Below are positions 53,028 to 60,735 of a stretch of 63,909 bases of DNA, piece after piece. The notes beneath the pieces were generated by a model. That model worked only from the letters and a program-made list of their open reading frames with translations. It was not told where the DNA came from and made no database searches. Source of the DNA: Pseudoxanthomonas japonensis (GTDB lineage: Bacteria; Pseudomonadota; Gammaproteobacteria; Xanthomonadales; Xanthomonadaceae); assembly GCF_010093445.1 (NCBI RefSeq), contig NZ_PDWW01000025.1:1-63909 (forward strand), in the 5' to 3' direction. Both the position numbers and the translations under genes were made by a program. Each line of letters begins with the position of its first letter. Position 1 is the stretch's first letter.

Positions 53028-54218
53028 ATGAACGCGACAAGCCTTTGCCTTGCACGGACCCTCGTCATCGCCACGGCGACGGTGTCAGGAGGGGTGGCAG
53101 CTCAACCTGCGGCCGTGGGCTTCTGGGAAGCTCGCGAAGCATCCGTGGCATCGGCGCCGGACAGTCCGAAGGTTCGCATCGCGATCTGGGACAGCGGCGT
53201 GGATACGACCCTGTTCCCCGGGCAAGTCGCGCGAGATGAGGACGGCGCGCTGTTGCTGCGTGGTTATGACGCCTTCAAGCAACGCCAGGACACCGCGATG
53301 GCGGTGCTGCCGGAAGGTCTTCTTGCTCGAGCGGACGAGTTGAACGCGATGCTGCGGGCGCTGGATGATCGCGACAGCGGGGAGGATACCGCCGAGGCCC
53401 GGGCGATTTCCGTGCGCATGAAGGCGCAGTCGCCCGCCGAGGCTGCGGCCTTCGATGATGACATCGGACGGTGGGGTGGATTCGTGCATGGCACCGCGCT
53501 TGCCGACATCGCGCTGCGAGGGCTGCCCGACGCAGAGATCGTCATCGCGCGCATGGAATGGTGGCATGGCGATCCTCCGGTTCCCTGCTGGACGCGTGAA
53601 CTTGCGGATCGTGAGGCCGCGTCCATCGGCGATTTGCTTGCCTTCGTCGTGGCCAGCGGCGCGCGCGTGGTCAACATGTCGTGGGGCCGTGCCGAGCGGG
53701 CCTATGTGCGCAACCTGGAAAAATGCGCGCCGGCCATGGCGCCCTCCGAGCGGCAGGCTTTGGCCCGCTATACGGTGGAGGCGATTCGCGAGGTGTTGCG
53801 CACGGGCATGCAGGCAGCGCCGGACGTGTTGTTTGTCGGTGCAGCGGGCAATGCGTCGAGCAGCATGGAAGCGGCCAATCCGGCGACACGATTCACGCTG
53901 CCCAACTTCATCCTGGTCGGGGCCGTTGACCGTCATGGGGTGACGACGGAGTGGACCAACACCGGCCCGGAAATCACTCTGTTCGCGAACGGCGACCGGG
54001 TGGAGGCGCGTCTGCCGGGCGGCATGACCTCCTATCCCTCAGGCACCTCCATGGCAGCTCCACTGGTTGCGAATGCGGCGGCCAAGATATGGACCGTGCG
54101 ACCGGGGATGAGCGGAGCGCAGGTGAGGCAGCTGTTGGAGCGCACCGCGACACCCAATGTCTCCGGTCAACCCCTGCTGCATCCGAAACGCGCCGTGGAT
54201 GCGGCACTGGAACGCTGA
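53028..54218 (+). CDS. Subtilisin-like S8 serine peptidase (exported)
   Basis: 396 aa with an N-terminal signal peptide (LARTLVIATATVSGGVAAQ). The catalytic triad is intact: D55 in IAIWDSGVD, H154 in GGFVHGTALAD, S341 in SYPSGTSMAAPLVA, with the oxyanion Asn N275 in GAAGNASS. An insert of about 90 residues between Asp and His is helical and acidic (DELNAMLRALDDRDSGEDT). There is no obvious propeptide inhibitor domain. It could degrade extracellular protein or process envelope proteins. Confidence 0.88.
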   Translation: MNATSLCLARTLVIATATVSGGVAAQPAAVGFWEAREASVASAPDSPKVRIAIWDSGVDTTLFPGQVARDEDGALLLRGYDAFKQRQDTAMAVLPEGLLARADELNAMLRALDDRDSGEDTAEARAISVRMKAQSPAEAAAFDDDIGRWGGFVHGTALADIALRGLPDAEIVIARMEWWHGDPPVPCWTRELADREAASIGDLLAFVVASGARVVNMSWGRAERAYVRNLEKCAPAMAPSERQALARYTVEAIREVLRTGMQAAPDVLFVGAAGNASSSMEAANPATRFTLPNFILVGAVDRHGVTTEWTNTGPEITLFANGDRVEARLPGGMTSYPSGTSMAAPLVANAAAKIWTVRPGMSGAQVRQLLERTATPNVSGQPLLHPKRAVDAALER

Positions 54219-54305
54219 CTCCGGCAACCGAGCAGGATGGTTTGACGCGCTGCGTACTGCATGGCAAGAAAACCACCCTTTGAGGCGCCATCAGAACGGA
54301 AACCC

Positions 54306-54656
54306 ATGTCCCGCATCATCCCCATGCAACCCGTCCGCCATCTGCCGCGGGCGATCCTGTTCTACGAGAAACTCGGCTTCACCGTCGAGGACCGGCGTGA
54401 CGACTGGGTCTGGGCGAAGCTGCGCTGGGGCGAGTGCCGGGTGATGCTGGACCAGTCGATCAACGTGAATCCGGACGCGCCGCGCGGTGCGGTGCTGTAC
54501 CTGTATCCGGACGATCTGGTCGCTTTCCACCGCCAGGCGCGCGACAACGGCCTCGACGTGCCCGACCTGGAAGACACCTTCTACGGCATGCGCGAATTCC
54601 GCATCGACGACCCGGATGGCAACCGCCTGTGGATCGGGCAGCAGGCGACAGGCTAG
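54306..54656 (+). CDS. VOC-superfamily (glyoxalase/bleomycin-resistance-like) protein
   Basis: 116 aa with two beta-alpha-beta-beta-beta modules: LPRAILFYEKLGFTVEDRRDDWVWAKLRWG and AVLYLYPDDLVAFHRQARDNGLDVPD, ending in YGMREFRIDDPDGNRLWIGQ. The terminal FRIDDPDGNRLWIGQ is the classic VOC C-terminus. It may bind a metal or sequester an antibiotic; no specific substrate is visible. The ATG at 54306 matches the family start. The 21-bp repeat array begins 32 nt after the stop. Confidence 0.88.
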   Translation: MSRIIPMQPVRHLPRAILFYEKLGFTVEDRRDDWVWAKLRWGECRVMLDQSINVNPDAPRGAVLYLYPDDLVAFHRQARDNGLDVPDLEDTFYGMREFRIDDPDGNRLWIGQQATG

Positions 54657-54687
54657 GGCGGCGCGTCGCGCGGATTTGTCGACGGTC

Positions 54688-55109
54688 GCTTCGCTCTCAC
54701 ACCCGTCGGCGTGGATGGCATTCCGGGCGCCATCGATGGCCCTCGGAGCGCCATCGATGGGGCTCCGAGCGGCTCTCGTCTCACACGGAATGCCAGCGAT
54801 CGGGCCCGGAAAGCCAGGGGGTGGCACTCGGAGATCCATCGATGGCTTTACGAGTCCCATGCGTCTCACACTGAAAGCCATCGATGGTATTCCGGAAGCG
54901 ATCGATGGCTCTCAACGTGCCATCGATGGCCCCCGGAAAGCCATCCGTCTCACAGTAAGTCCCATCGATCGCTTTCCGAATGCCAGAGTGTGGCTCCCGG
55001 AATGCCATCGATGGCTTTCCGAGCCCGAGCTGCGGCACGCCGAGCTCCGCGTGAGGGATTCCGGGCCCCATCGATGGGGCTCGACAGCCCATCCCGTGCG
55101 GGTATGGAA
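54688..55109. repeat. Degenerate 21-bp tandem palindromic array (CCATCGATGG), about 20 units
   Basis: The 550-bp gap between 54657 and 55206 is almost filled by 21-bp units, most beginning CCA. Perfect CCATCGATGG lies at 54730, 54751, 54836, 54878, 54920, 55005 and 55068; near copies at 54709, 54899 and 54962. The second half of a unit is often a second dyad (TTCCGGAA or variants), so dyad centres recur about every 10.5 bp. Every fourth unit carries TCTCACA instead (54695, 54779, 54864, 54948; spacing 84, 85, 84). Units at 54814 and 54983 are 22 bp, which breaks any reading frame. Confidence 0.9.
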
Positions 55110-55206
55110 GAGACGCCGCTGACCGCCGGTGTGATGTGACTGCGTTGGAGAGAACGACCGGTCGCCTCCAAGCGGCCCCTCTCCCTCCCTCACATGGAAC
55201 CTGCCC

Positions 55207-55647
55207 ATGCCTGTCACGCGCGACCGCCCGTATACCGGAATGAACTTCCACGTCGATCTCGGCCTGGGGGACGGACCCGACGCCGGCGTGTCGGAGGTGC
55301 TGTTTCCCGCGGCCCGCCTGCAGCTCAACGAGTACCGCAACGGCAACGACAGGACGCCGGAAACGAGGAAACTGTCGACGCTGACGCACTACGACAATCT
55401 GGTGCTGCGGCGGGGCGTGATCGGGTCGCTGGCGTGGTACCGATGGTGGGACGAGGCGCGCAATGGCGGCGATGCCCGGCGCACCGTCACGGTCACGCTG
55501 CTGGACGAGCAGGGCAATCCCGCGATGAGCTGGCGCTTCCTGCGCGCGCGACCGGCGGGCTACCTGACCTCGCCGCTGGACGCGGTGGAGGCGAACACGC
55601 TGTTCGAAACGCTGGAGATCGCGTTCGACCGCTTCGAACTGGAATAA
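55207..55647 (+). CDS. Orphan phage tail tube / T4 gp19-like protein
   Basis: 146 aa. The pattern YTGMNFHVDLGLGDGPDAGVSEVLFPAARLQLNEYRNGND, then LVLRRGVIGSLAWYRWWDEAR and MSWRFLRARPAGYLTSPLDA matches the gp19-like tube proteins of contractile phage tails and extracellular contractile injection systems (PF06841 group). In those systems the tube protein forms the inner tube. Here no sheath, baseplate, spike, ATPase or phage gene is nearby, so its role is unknown. It follows the 21-bp array and converges on a small membrane protein gene. Confidence 0.8.
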   Translation: MPVTRDRPYTGMNFHVDLGLGDGPDAGVSEVLFPAARLQLNEYRNGNDRTPETRKLSTLTHYDNLVLRRGVIGSLAWYRWWDEARNGGDARRTVTVTLLDEQGNPAMSWRFLRARPAGYLTSPLDAVEANTLFETLEIAFDRFELE

Positions 55648-55650
55648 GGC

Positions 55651-55866
55651 TCAGTCCCGCGGATCGCGCGGCGTATCGCGGACGTAGTGCAGCACGAAGC
55701 CGATCGCCAGGCCAAGCAGGACACAACCGACGGCCATCGCCGCCGAGGCTGGCTCCTTGCCGGTCAGGAAGAACAGGCCCGTGCCAGCGCCGATGCCCAG
55801 CAGCAATGGGATGGCGAAACGGGGCTGCGACCACAGGCCGTACAGCAAGGATCCGATCAGGTCCAT
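55651..55866 (-). CDS. 71-aa membrane protein
   Basis: Two transmembrane helices (RFAIPLLLGIGAGTGLFFLTG and ASAAMAVGCVLLGLAIGFVLHYV) with an Arg/Asp-rich C-terminus. The longer frame upstream is not membrane-like, so the ATG at 55866 is used. It follows another tiny membrane gene on the same strand with a 9-bp hairpin (TGCTCCCGG/CCGGGAGCA, 55871-55897) between them. No family recognised. Confidence 0.65.
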   Translation of the reverse strand: MDLIGSLLYGLWSQPRFAIPLLLGIGAGTGLFFLTGKEPASAAMAVGCVLLGLAIGFVLHYVRDTPRDPRD

Positions 55867-55909
55867 GAGGTGCTCCCGGCGACGGATACCGGGAGCATGG
55901 CACCGTCGC

Positions 55910-56080
55910 TCAGAGCTTGCTGAAGAGCGTCGCGGCCACGAGCAGGCCGAAGCCGGCGACCACCAGCCAGAACGCATGCGGGGCCAGTACCGGCACGTAG
56001 CCGAACTTCGCGGCGATTCCGCCGCCGCCGAGCAGCAGCGCGATCAGCCAGACGCCGAAGGTGGGAGGAGTGAGTTTCAT
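55910..56080 (-). CDS. 56-aa membrane protein
   Basis: Start ATG 56080, stop TGA at 55910. The product begins MKLTPPTFGVWLIALLLGGG and has two hydrophobic segments separated by KFGYVPVLAPH, ending TLFSKL. GGACCC/AAGGACCCTCG precedes the start on the minus strand, giving an AGGA-type site. It lies 67 nt downstream of phaB and may share its transcript. Function unknown. Confidence 0.65.
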   Translation of the reverse strand: MKLTPPTFGVWLIALLLGGGGIAAKFGYVPVLAPHAFWLVVAGFGLLVAATLFSKL

Positions 56081-56147
56081 CGAGGGTCCTTGTCGAAGGT
56101 GCGTGTTGATTCGCAGGGAGCGGAAAGACGGGGACGCGGCGTGCCGG

Positions 56148-56888
56148 TCAGAAGCTCATGAACAGACCGCCGTTGACCGGCAGGTTGGCGCCGGTGATGT
56201 AGCCGGCGTCGTCGGCGGTGAGGAACGCCACCGCGCGCGCGATGTCGTCCGGCTGGCCGATGCGGCCGACCGGTACCGACGCGACGGTGCGGTCGCGCAC
56301 GTCGTCGGGCATCGCGCGCGTCATCGGCGTTTCCACGTAGCCGGGCGAGACGCTGTTGACGGTGACGCCCTTGCGCGCGACTTCCCGTGCCAGCGACATC
56401 GTGAAGCCATGCAGGCCGGCCTTCGCCGCGGCGTAGTTCACCTGGCCGAAGTTGCCGGTCTGCCCGCTGACCGAGCTGATGTTGACGATGCGGCCGAAGC
56501 CGCGCGCCTGCATGCCGTCGATGGCGTGGCGGCAGAGGTTGAACGCGCTGTCCAGGTTCACGCCGATCACCGCGTCCCACTGCGCCTTGTCCATCTTGCG
56601 CAGGGTCGCGTCGCGGGTGATGCCGGCATTGTTGACCAGGATGTCGAGCGCGCCGTGGCGGGCTTCGACGTCGCGCACGAACGCAGCGCACGCGTCGAAG
56701 TCGGCCACGTCGACGGTGGCGGTCCCGATGTCGAGCGATGCGGTCTGTGCGCGGAAGTGGTCCAGACGTTCTGGTGAAGCGGGCAGGTCGGCGGCGATCA
56801 CCTTGCGGCCGGCGCGAGCCAGTGCCTGGCAGATAGCCAGTCCCAGCCCACCCATGCCGCCGGTCACCACGGCGATACGTTGCGTCAT
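56148..56888 (-). CDS. phaB: Acetoacetyl-CoA reductase (PhaB-like SDR), copy 1
   Basis: 246 aa short-chain dehydrogenase. Nucleotide motif TGGMGGLGLAIC, NNAG motif, catalytic Ser in NISSVSGQ and YxxxK in VNYAAAKAG. The segment ITRDATLRKMDKAQWDAVI is typical of PhaB, which reduces acetoacetyl-CoA to (R)-3-hydroxybutyryl-CoA with NADPH for polyhydroxyalkanoate. Start ATG 56888. It lies 75 nt downstream of phaR but beyond a terminator. FabG-like activity on ACP substrates is the alternative. Confidence 0.85.
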   Translation of the reverse strand: MTQRIAVVTGGMGGLGLAICQALARAGRKVIAADLPASPERLDHFRAQTASLDIGTATVDVADFDACAAFVRDVEARHGALDILVNNAGITRDATLRKMDKAQWDAVIGVNLDSAFNLCRHAIDGMQARGFGRIVNISSVSGQTGNFGQVNYAAAKAGLHGFTMSLAREVARKGVTVNSVSPGYVETPMTRAMPDDVRDRTVASVPVGRIGQPDDIARAVAFLTADDAGYITGANLPVNGGLFMSF

Positions 56889-56912
56889 GCGGAGTTCCTG
56901 TGGTCTCGGCTC

Positions 56913-56943
56913 AAAAAAAGGCCCGCGCAACGGGGCGCGGGCC
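56913..56943 (-). terminator. Rho-independent terminator after phaR
   Basis: A perfect 9-bp stem GGCCCGCGC (56920-56928) with GCGCGGGCC (56935-56943) and a 6-nt loop, followed on the minus strand by a run of seven T. It separates phaR from the downstream phaB copy, which therefore needs its own promoter or read-through. Confidence 0.92.
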
Positions 56944-56963
56944 GGGTTTCACTACAGGGGATA

Positions 56964-57467
56964 TCAGCGCGCGCGCGTTTTCGGCGTCTCGCGCGGGGTT
57001 TCCTTCGGCTTGACCGTCGTCGGACGGCCCATGCCGCCGGTGAGGTTGCGCTGGAATTCCTGCCACAGCTCCATGTTGCGCTCGGTGAGCTGGTTCATCA
57101 TGGTCCACGGCGTCTGGCCGAGTAGGTTGCCCATCTGGCTGCGGAACTGCTGCTGCTGCTCCATGAACAACTGCATGCTGCGCTCCAGGTAGTTGCCCAT
57201 GAAGCCCTGCAGCGAGTCGCCGTAGAAACGGATGATCTGGCTGAGCAGCTGCGTGGACAGCACCGGTTCGCCGTCCTGTTCCTGCTCGCTGATGATCTGC
57301 AGCAGCACGGTGCGGGTCAGGTCGTTGCCGGTCTTGGCGTCGCGGACCTCGAAGTCCTCGCCGTCGACGATCAGCTGGCGCACGTCCTCGATGGTGATGT
57401 AGCTGGAGATCTCGGTGTCGTACAGGCGACGGTTGGGGTACTTCTTGATGATGCGGATCGCAGCCAT
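56964..57467 (-). CDS. phaR: Polyhydroxyalkanoate synthesis repressor
   Basis: 167 aa. The N-terminal DNA-binding domain RIIKKYPNRRLYDTEISSYITIEDVRQLI (4-32) and the following PHB-accumulation region (LLQIISEQEQDGEPVLSTQLLSQIIRFYGDSLQGFMGNYLERS) are the PhaR signature. The C-terminus is Gln/Arg-rich. PhaR binds polyhydroxybutyrate and phasin promoters and is released when polymer accumulates. It sits between two phaB-like genes. Confidence 0.95.
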   Translation of the reverse strand: MAAIRIIKKYPNRRLYDTEISSYITIEDVRQLIVDGEDFEVRDAKTGNDLTRTVLLQIISEQEQDGEPVLSTQLLSQIIRFYGDSLQGFMGNYLERSMQLFMEQQQQFRSQMGNLLGQTPWTMMNQLTERNMELWQEFQRNLTGGMGRPTTVKPKETPRETPKTRAR

Positions 57468-57588
57468 TGAGTCTTCGCTCTAAACGCGTATGACCGCAGC
57501 ATGACGCAGCGCAACAGCCCTTGCAACAGGCCACAAGGCAGGGATGCCCTGTTCAGGCAGCGAAAAATGTTGCGCAGCATCGGAATGG

Positions 57589-57612
57589 ACGACGCCCCTT
57601 GCGGGGCGTCGT
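57589..57612. other. Hairpin between phaB copy 2 and phaR
   Basis: A perfect 10-bp stem ACGACGCCCC/GGGGCGTCGT around TTGC, 31 nt after the phaB copy 2 stop. There is no T run on either strand, so it is a weak or Rho-assisted terminator or an mRNA-end structure. Confidence 0.6.
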
Positions 57613-57642
57613 GTGACACGGTGGACGTGGCGCGGCGCGGGC

Positions 57643-58383
57643 CTACCAGCCCATGTGGTGGCCACCGTTGATGTCGAGGTTGGAGCCGGTGATCCAGGCT
57701 GCCTGCTCATCGACGAGGAAGGCGACCGCGTAGGCGATCTCCTCAGGCTTGCCGAGACGACCGGTCGGGATGTCGGCGGCGATCTTGGCGCGTACCTCTT
57801 CCGGCACGGCCATCACCATGTCCGTGGCCACGTAGCCCGGCGACACGGTGTTGACGGTAATGCCGAGCTTGGCGTTCTCGCGCGCCAGCGAAATGGTGAA
57901 GCCGTGCATGCCGGCCTTCGCGGCGGCGTAGTTGGCCTGGCCGTACTGGCCTTTCAGGCCGTTGATGGAGCTGATCTGGATGATGCGGCCCCACTTGCGC
58001 TCGCGCATGCCGTCGATCACCGGGCGGGTGACGTTGAACACCGAATTGAGGTTGGTGTTGATCACGTCGCCCCACTGGGTGGCCGACATCTTGTGGAAGG
58101 TGCCGTCGCGGGTGATGCCGGCGTTGTTGACCAGCACCTCGACCGGGCCGAGGGTCTGTTCGACCTCCTTCACCATGGCCTGCGCCTCGTCCGGCGAGGT
58201 CACGTCGCCCTTGACCAGCGCGAACTCATAGCCGTCCGCCTTCATCTGCGCCTGCCATGCACGCGCCTTCTCTTCGTTCCGGTAGTTGGTGGCGACCTTG
58301 TGGCCCATGTCGGCCAGCTTCTTGCAGATGGCGGTACCGATACCTCCGGTGCCGCCGGTGACCAGGGCGACGCGCGATGTCAT
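57643..58383 (-). CDS. phaB: Acetoacetyl-CoA reductase (PhaB), copy 2
   Basis: 246 aa SDR. TGGTGGIGTAIC cofactor motif, then NYRNEEKARAWQ, NNAGITRDGTFHKMSATQWGDVINTNLNSVFN, catalytic Ser in QISSINGLKGQ and YAAAKAG, ending LDINGGHHMGW. The GQYGQANYAAAKAGMHGFT region and the GGHHM C-terminus are the classic PhaB pattern, closer to well-studied PhaB proteins than copy 1. It reduces acetoacetyl-CoA with NADPH. No phaC or phaA is in the window. Start ATG 58383. Confidence 0.92.
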   Translation of the reverse strand: MTSRVALVTGGTGGIGTAICKKLADMGHKVATNYRNEEKARAWQAQMKADGYEFALVKGDVTSPDEAQAMVKEVEQTLGPVEVLVNNAGITRDGTFHKMSATQWGDVINTNLNSVFNVTRPVIDGMRERKWGRIIQISSINGLKGQYGQANYAAAKAGMHGFTISLARENAKLGITVNTVSPGYVATDMVMAVPEEVRAKIAADIPTGRLGKPEEIAYAVAFLVDEQAAWITGSNLDINGGHHMGW

Positions 58384-58428
58384 GTGGGGACTCTCCTTGG
58401 ACCGCCGCAAGCCGACGGCCACCCGATT

Positions 58429-59346
58429 CTAGACAGCGCCTGCGGCAGCATTGTTGTGCGCTGCAGCGAACGTCAGTGATGTCACTTTTGGCAGGCGATC
58501 CGGCAGGAATTCGCGTGTTGCGATCCGCAGGGCGGCAGCGACCGTCGGCGCGCCGTCGAGGACGGCAACCGGTTGCCCCAACGCCTGCCAGGCGATCCGC
58601 AGGGCCGGTAGCGGCGCGTCGTCGTCGATGGGCAGGGACGCCATCGATTTCGACAGCTTGTGGCCGTCCGCATCGACAATCAGCGGCAGGTGCAGATGGC
58701 GCGGGGTGGGCAGGCCGAGTGCGCGCTGCAGCAGGATCTGCCGGGGCGTGGAGTCGAGCAGGTCGGCGCCGCGCACGATGTCGGTGATGCCCTGGTCCGC
58801 ATCGTCGACGACCACGGCCAGTTGGTAGGCCCAGAAACCATCGGCACGGCGCAGCACGACGTCGCCAACCTCGCGGTCGACGCGCTGTTCGACGGCGCCC
58901 TGCAGGCCGTCTTCGAAGGACACGACCGTGTCGTCGGGTACGCGCAGGCGGATGGCCGGCGCGCGGGTGGGATCGCTCGCCACGCAATGCCGATGGATGC
59001 CGCCGGCCGCGGTCAGATCGGAGCGGCTGCAGCGGCATTCGAAGGCATTGCCGCTTGCCAGCAGTCGCGCCAGCGCATCGCCGTAAAGATCGTGCCGTGC
59101 GCTCTGCCGAACGACGGGCTCGTCGGAGGTCATCCCGAACGCTGCCAGCGTCGCCAGTTGCATCTCGGCAGCGCCGGCGACTTCGCGCGGCGGATCGAGA
59201 TCCTCCATCCGCACCAGCCACGTGCCGTCGTGGTGGCGCGCCAGCAGCCAGCTCCCCAACGCGGCGACCAGTGAGCCGAGATGCAGCCGGCCAGTGGGCG
59301 ATGGCGCGAAGCGGCCGCGGTACGGGGAGGGAACGTTGTCGCTCAT
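58429..59346 (-). CDS. gluQ: Glutamyl-Q tRNA(Asp) synthetase
   Basis: 305 aa, a truncated class I synthetase lacking an anticodon-binding domain. It glutamylates queuosine at the wobble position of tRNA-Asp. Class I motifs: GRFAPSPTGRLHLGSLVAA (HIGH) and HKLSKSMA (KMSKS). The zinc-site cysteines lie in ECRCSRSDL and HRHC, as in YadB. Start ATG 59344-59346. It diverges from htpX with about 120 bp between. Confidence 0.95.
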   Translation of the reverse strand: MSDNVPSPYRGRFAPSPTGRLHLGSLVAALGSWLLARHHDGTWLVRMEDLDPPREVAGAAEMQLATLAAFGMTSDEPVVRQSARHDLYGDALARLLASGNAFECRCSRSDLTAAGGIHRHCVASDPTRAPAIRLRVPDDTVVSFEDGLQGAVEQRVDREVGDVVLRRADGFWAYQLAVVVDDADQGITDIVRGADLLDSTPRQILLQRALGLPTPRHLHLPLIVDADGHKLSKSMASLPIDDDAPLPALRIAWQALGQPVAVLDGAPTVAAALRIATREFLPDRLPKVTSLTFAAAHNNAAAGAV

Positions 59347-59466
59347 TCGTCAATAGTGGAGGAAAGCTGAACCATGCAGTCAGCAAGTCGCTTGAATTCA
59401 GGCGGGCACAACCGCAATTCTGCGGTCGTAACCGTCTGCATACCACTTGTTCCGGAGATCCCCGTC

Positions 59467-60348
59467 TTGTTCACGCGCGTCGCGTTGTTCCTCGCTACCA
59501 ACCTGGCCGTGCTGGCCCTGGCCAGCGTGGTCATGTCCCTGCTGGGCGTCAATTCCAGCCAGATGGGTGGCCTGCTGGTTTTCGCGGCGATCTTCGGCTT
59601 CGGCGGCTCGCTGATCTCGCTGCTGACCTCCAAGTGGATGGCCAAGCGCGCCACCGGTGCCATGGTCATCGAGCAGCCGCGCAACGACGCCGAGCGCTGG
59701 CTGGTCGCCACCGTGCAGCGCCAGGCCAAGGCCGCCGGCATCGGCATGCCGGAGGTCGCCATCTACGACGCACCGGAGATCAACGCCTTCGCCACCGGTG
59801 CCAACCGCAACAACGCGCTGGTGGCGGTGTCCACCGGCCTGCTGCGGCAGATGAACCAGGACGAGGCCGAAGCCGTGCTCGGCCACGAGGTCGCCCACGT
59901 CGCCAACGGCGACATGGTGACCATGGCATTGCTGCAGGGCGTGCTGAACACCTTCGTGATCGTGCTGGCCCGCGTGGTGGGCGGCATCGTCGACAGCTTC
60001 CTGTCCGGCAACCGCGAAGGCAGCGGCCGGGGCTTCGCCTACTACCTCATCGTGATGGCGCTGGAGGTGGTGTTCGGCCTGTTCGCCACGATGATCGCGA
60101 TGTGGTTCTCGCGTCGCCGCGAGTTCCGCGCCGACGAGGGCGGGGCCACGTACGCGGGGCGCCAGAAGATGATCGCCGCGCTGGAGCGCCTGAGCCAGCA
60201 GCAGCGTCCGAGCACGTTGCCGGCGCAGGTGGAAGCCTTCGGCATCGCCGGTGGCATCGGGCAGGGCATGAAGAAGCTGTTCCTCAGCCATCCGCCGCTG
60301 GAAGAGCGCATCGCCGCGCTGCGCGCGCAGCAGGGCACGTTCGCCTGA
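59467..60348 (+). CDS. htpX: Membrane zinc protease HtpX
   Basis: 293 aa, the usual length. Helices 1-2 ([40 protein letters not shown]) precede the zinc motif HEVAH (in [14 protein letters not shown]), followed by two further helices and the third ligand in EFRADEGG. HtpX degrades damaged inner-membrane proteins with FtsH. Start TTG at 59467 gives the normal N-terminus and has GGAGA 7-8 nt upstream; the in-frame ATG at 59374 would add an uncharacteristic 31-residue tail. A terminator follows. Confidence 0.95.
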   Translation: MFTRVALFLATNLAVLALASVVMSLLGVNSSQMGGLLVFAAIFGFGGSLISLLTSKWMAKRATGAMVIEQPRNDAERWLVATVQRQAKAAGIGMPEVAIYDAPEINAFATGANRNNALVAVSTGLLRQMNQDEAEAVLGHEVAHVANGDMVTMALLQGVLNTFVIVLARVVGGIVDSFLSGNREGSGRGFAYYLIVMALEVVFGLFATMIAMWFSRRREFRADEGGATYAGRQKMIAALERLSQQQRPSTLPAQVEAFGIAGGIGQGMKKLFLSHPPLEERIAALRAQQGTFA

Positions 60349-60372
60349 TCGTAAGGTGTCCGTGGCAAACGA

Positions 60373-60396
60373 AAACCCGCCGGAAGGCGGGTTTTT
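60373..60396 (+). terminator. Rho-independent terminator of htpX
   Basis: Stem AAACCCGCC (60373-60381) with GGCGGGTTT (60386-60394) and loop GGAA, followed by a T-rich end. It lies 25 nt after the stop. Confidence 0.93.
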
Positions 60397-60735
60397 CATG
60401 CCTTCTCTTTTAGTGCGCGGCGAGAGTTGAGTACACGCGCCATGCTGCTGCATCGAAGCTGCTTGCCCGCACCTGCGGGATAGGAGGGTTTCACTTGCCA
60501 GAAATCCAGTCGCCGCGCATCGCTGTTTTCCTTCTCCCTGCGCAAGCGGGGAGAAGGTGCCTGACGGGCGGATGAGGGGCAGCGCGCGGCGCGTCCACAG
60601 CCGCAGACGTGTCCTCACTCCGTTCGCCCCTCACCCGCCTTGCACCCTCTCCCCGCTGCGCAGGGAGAGGGAATGCAACCATCGCTCCGCCACGTCGATG
60701 GTGTCTGTCCGCGATTGCGGGAGCGCGCAACCAGG
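60397..60735. repeat. Intergenic region with inverted repeat (CTCCC/GGGAG family), copy 2
   Basis: Arms at about 60530-60579 and 60625-60671 are inverted copies (core CCTTCTCCC..GGGGAGAAGG and CCCTCTCCCC..GGGAGAGGG), related to the pair at 12.2 kb and flanking a 45-bp centre. The rest of this stretch after the htpX terminator shows no ORF with family character. It separates the convergent htpX and fimX-like genes. Confidence 0.75.

Noticed and set aside
54688..55109. The 21-bp array as a CRISPR
   Set aside because: There are no constant repeats of 24-40 bp alternating with unique spacers and no cas genes; the whole unit is repeated, with an internal palindrome.
54487..55389. ORFs of 142-211 codons through the 21-bp array on both strands
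   Set aside because: A stop-free 21-bp unit keeps several frames open automatically. The 22-bp units shift the frame within the array, and none of the frames has a convincing ribosome-binding site and start.
55207..55647. A prophage or complete contractile injection system around the tube-like gene
   Set aside because: Neighbours on both sides are ordinary chromosomal genes; no integrase, capsid, sheath, baseplate, lysis or ATPase gene is in the window.
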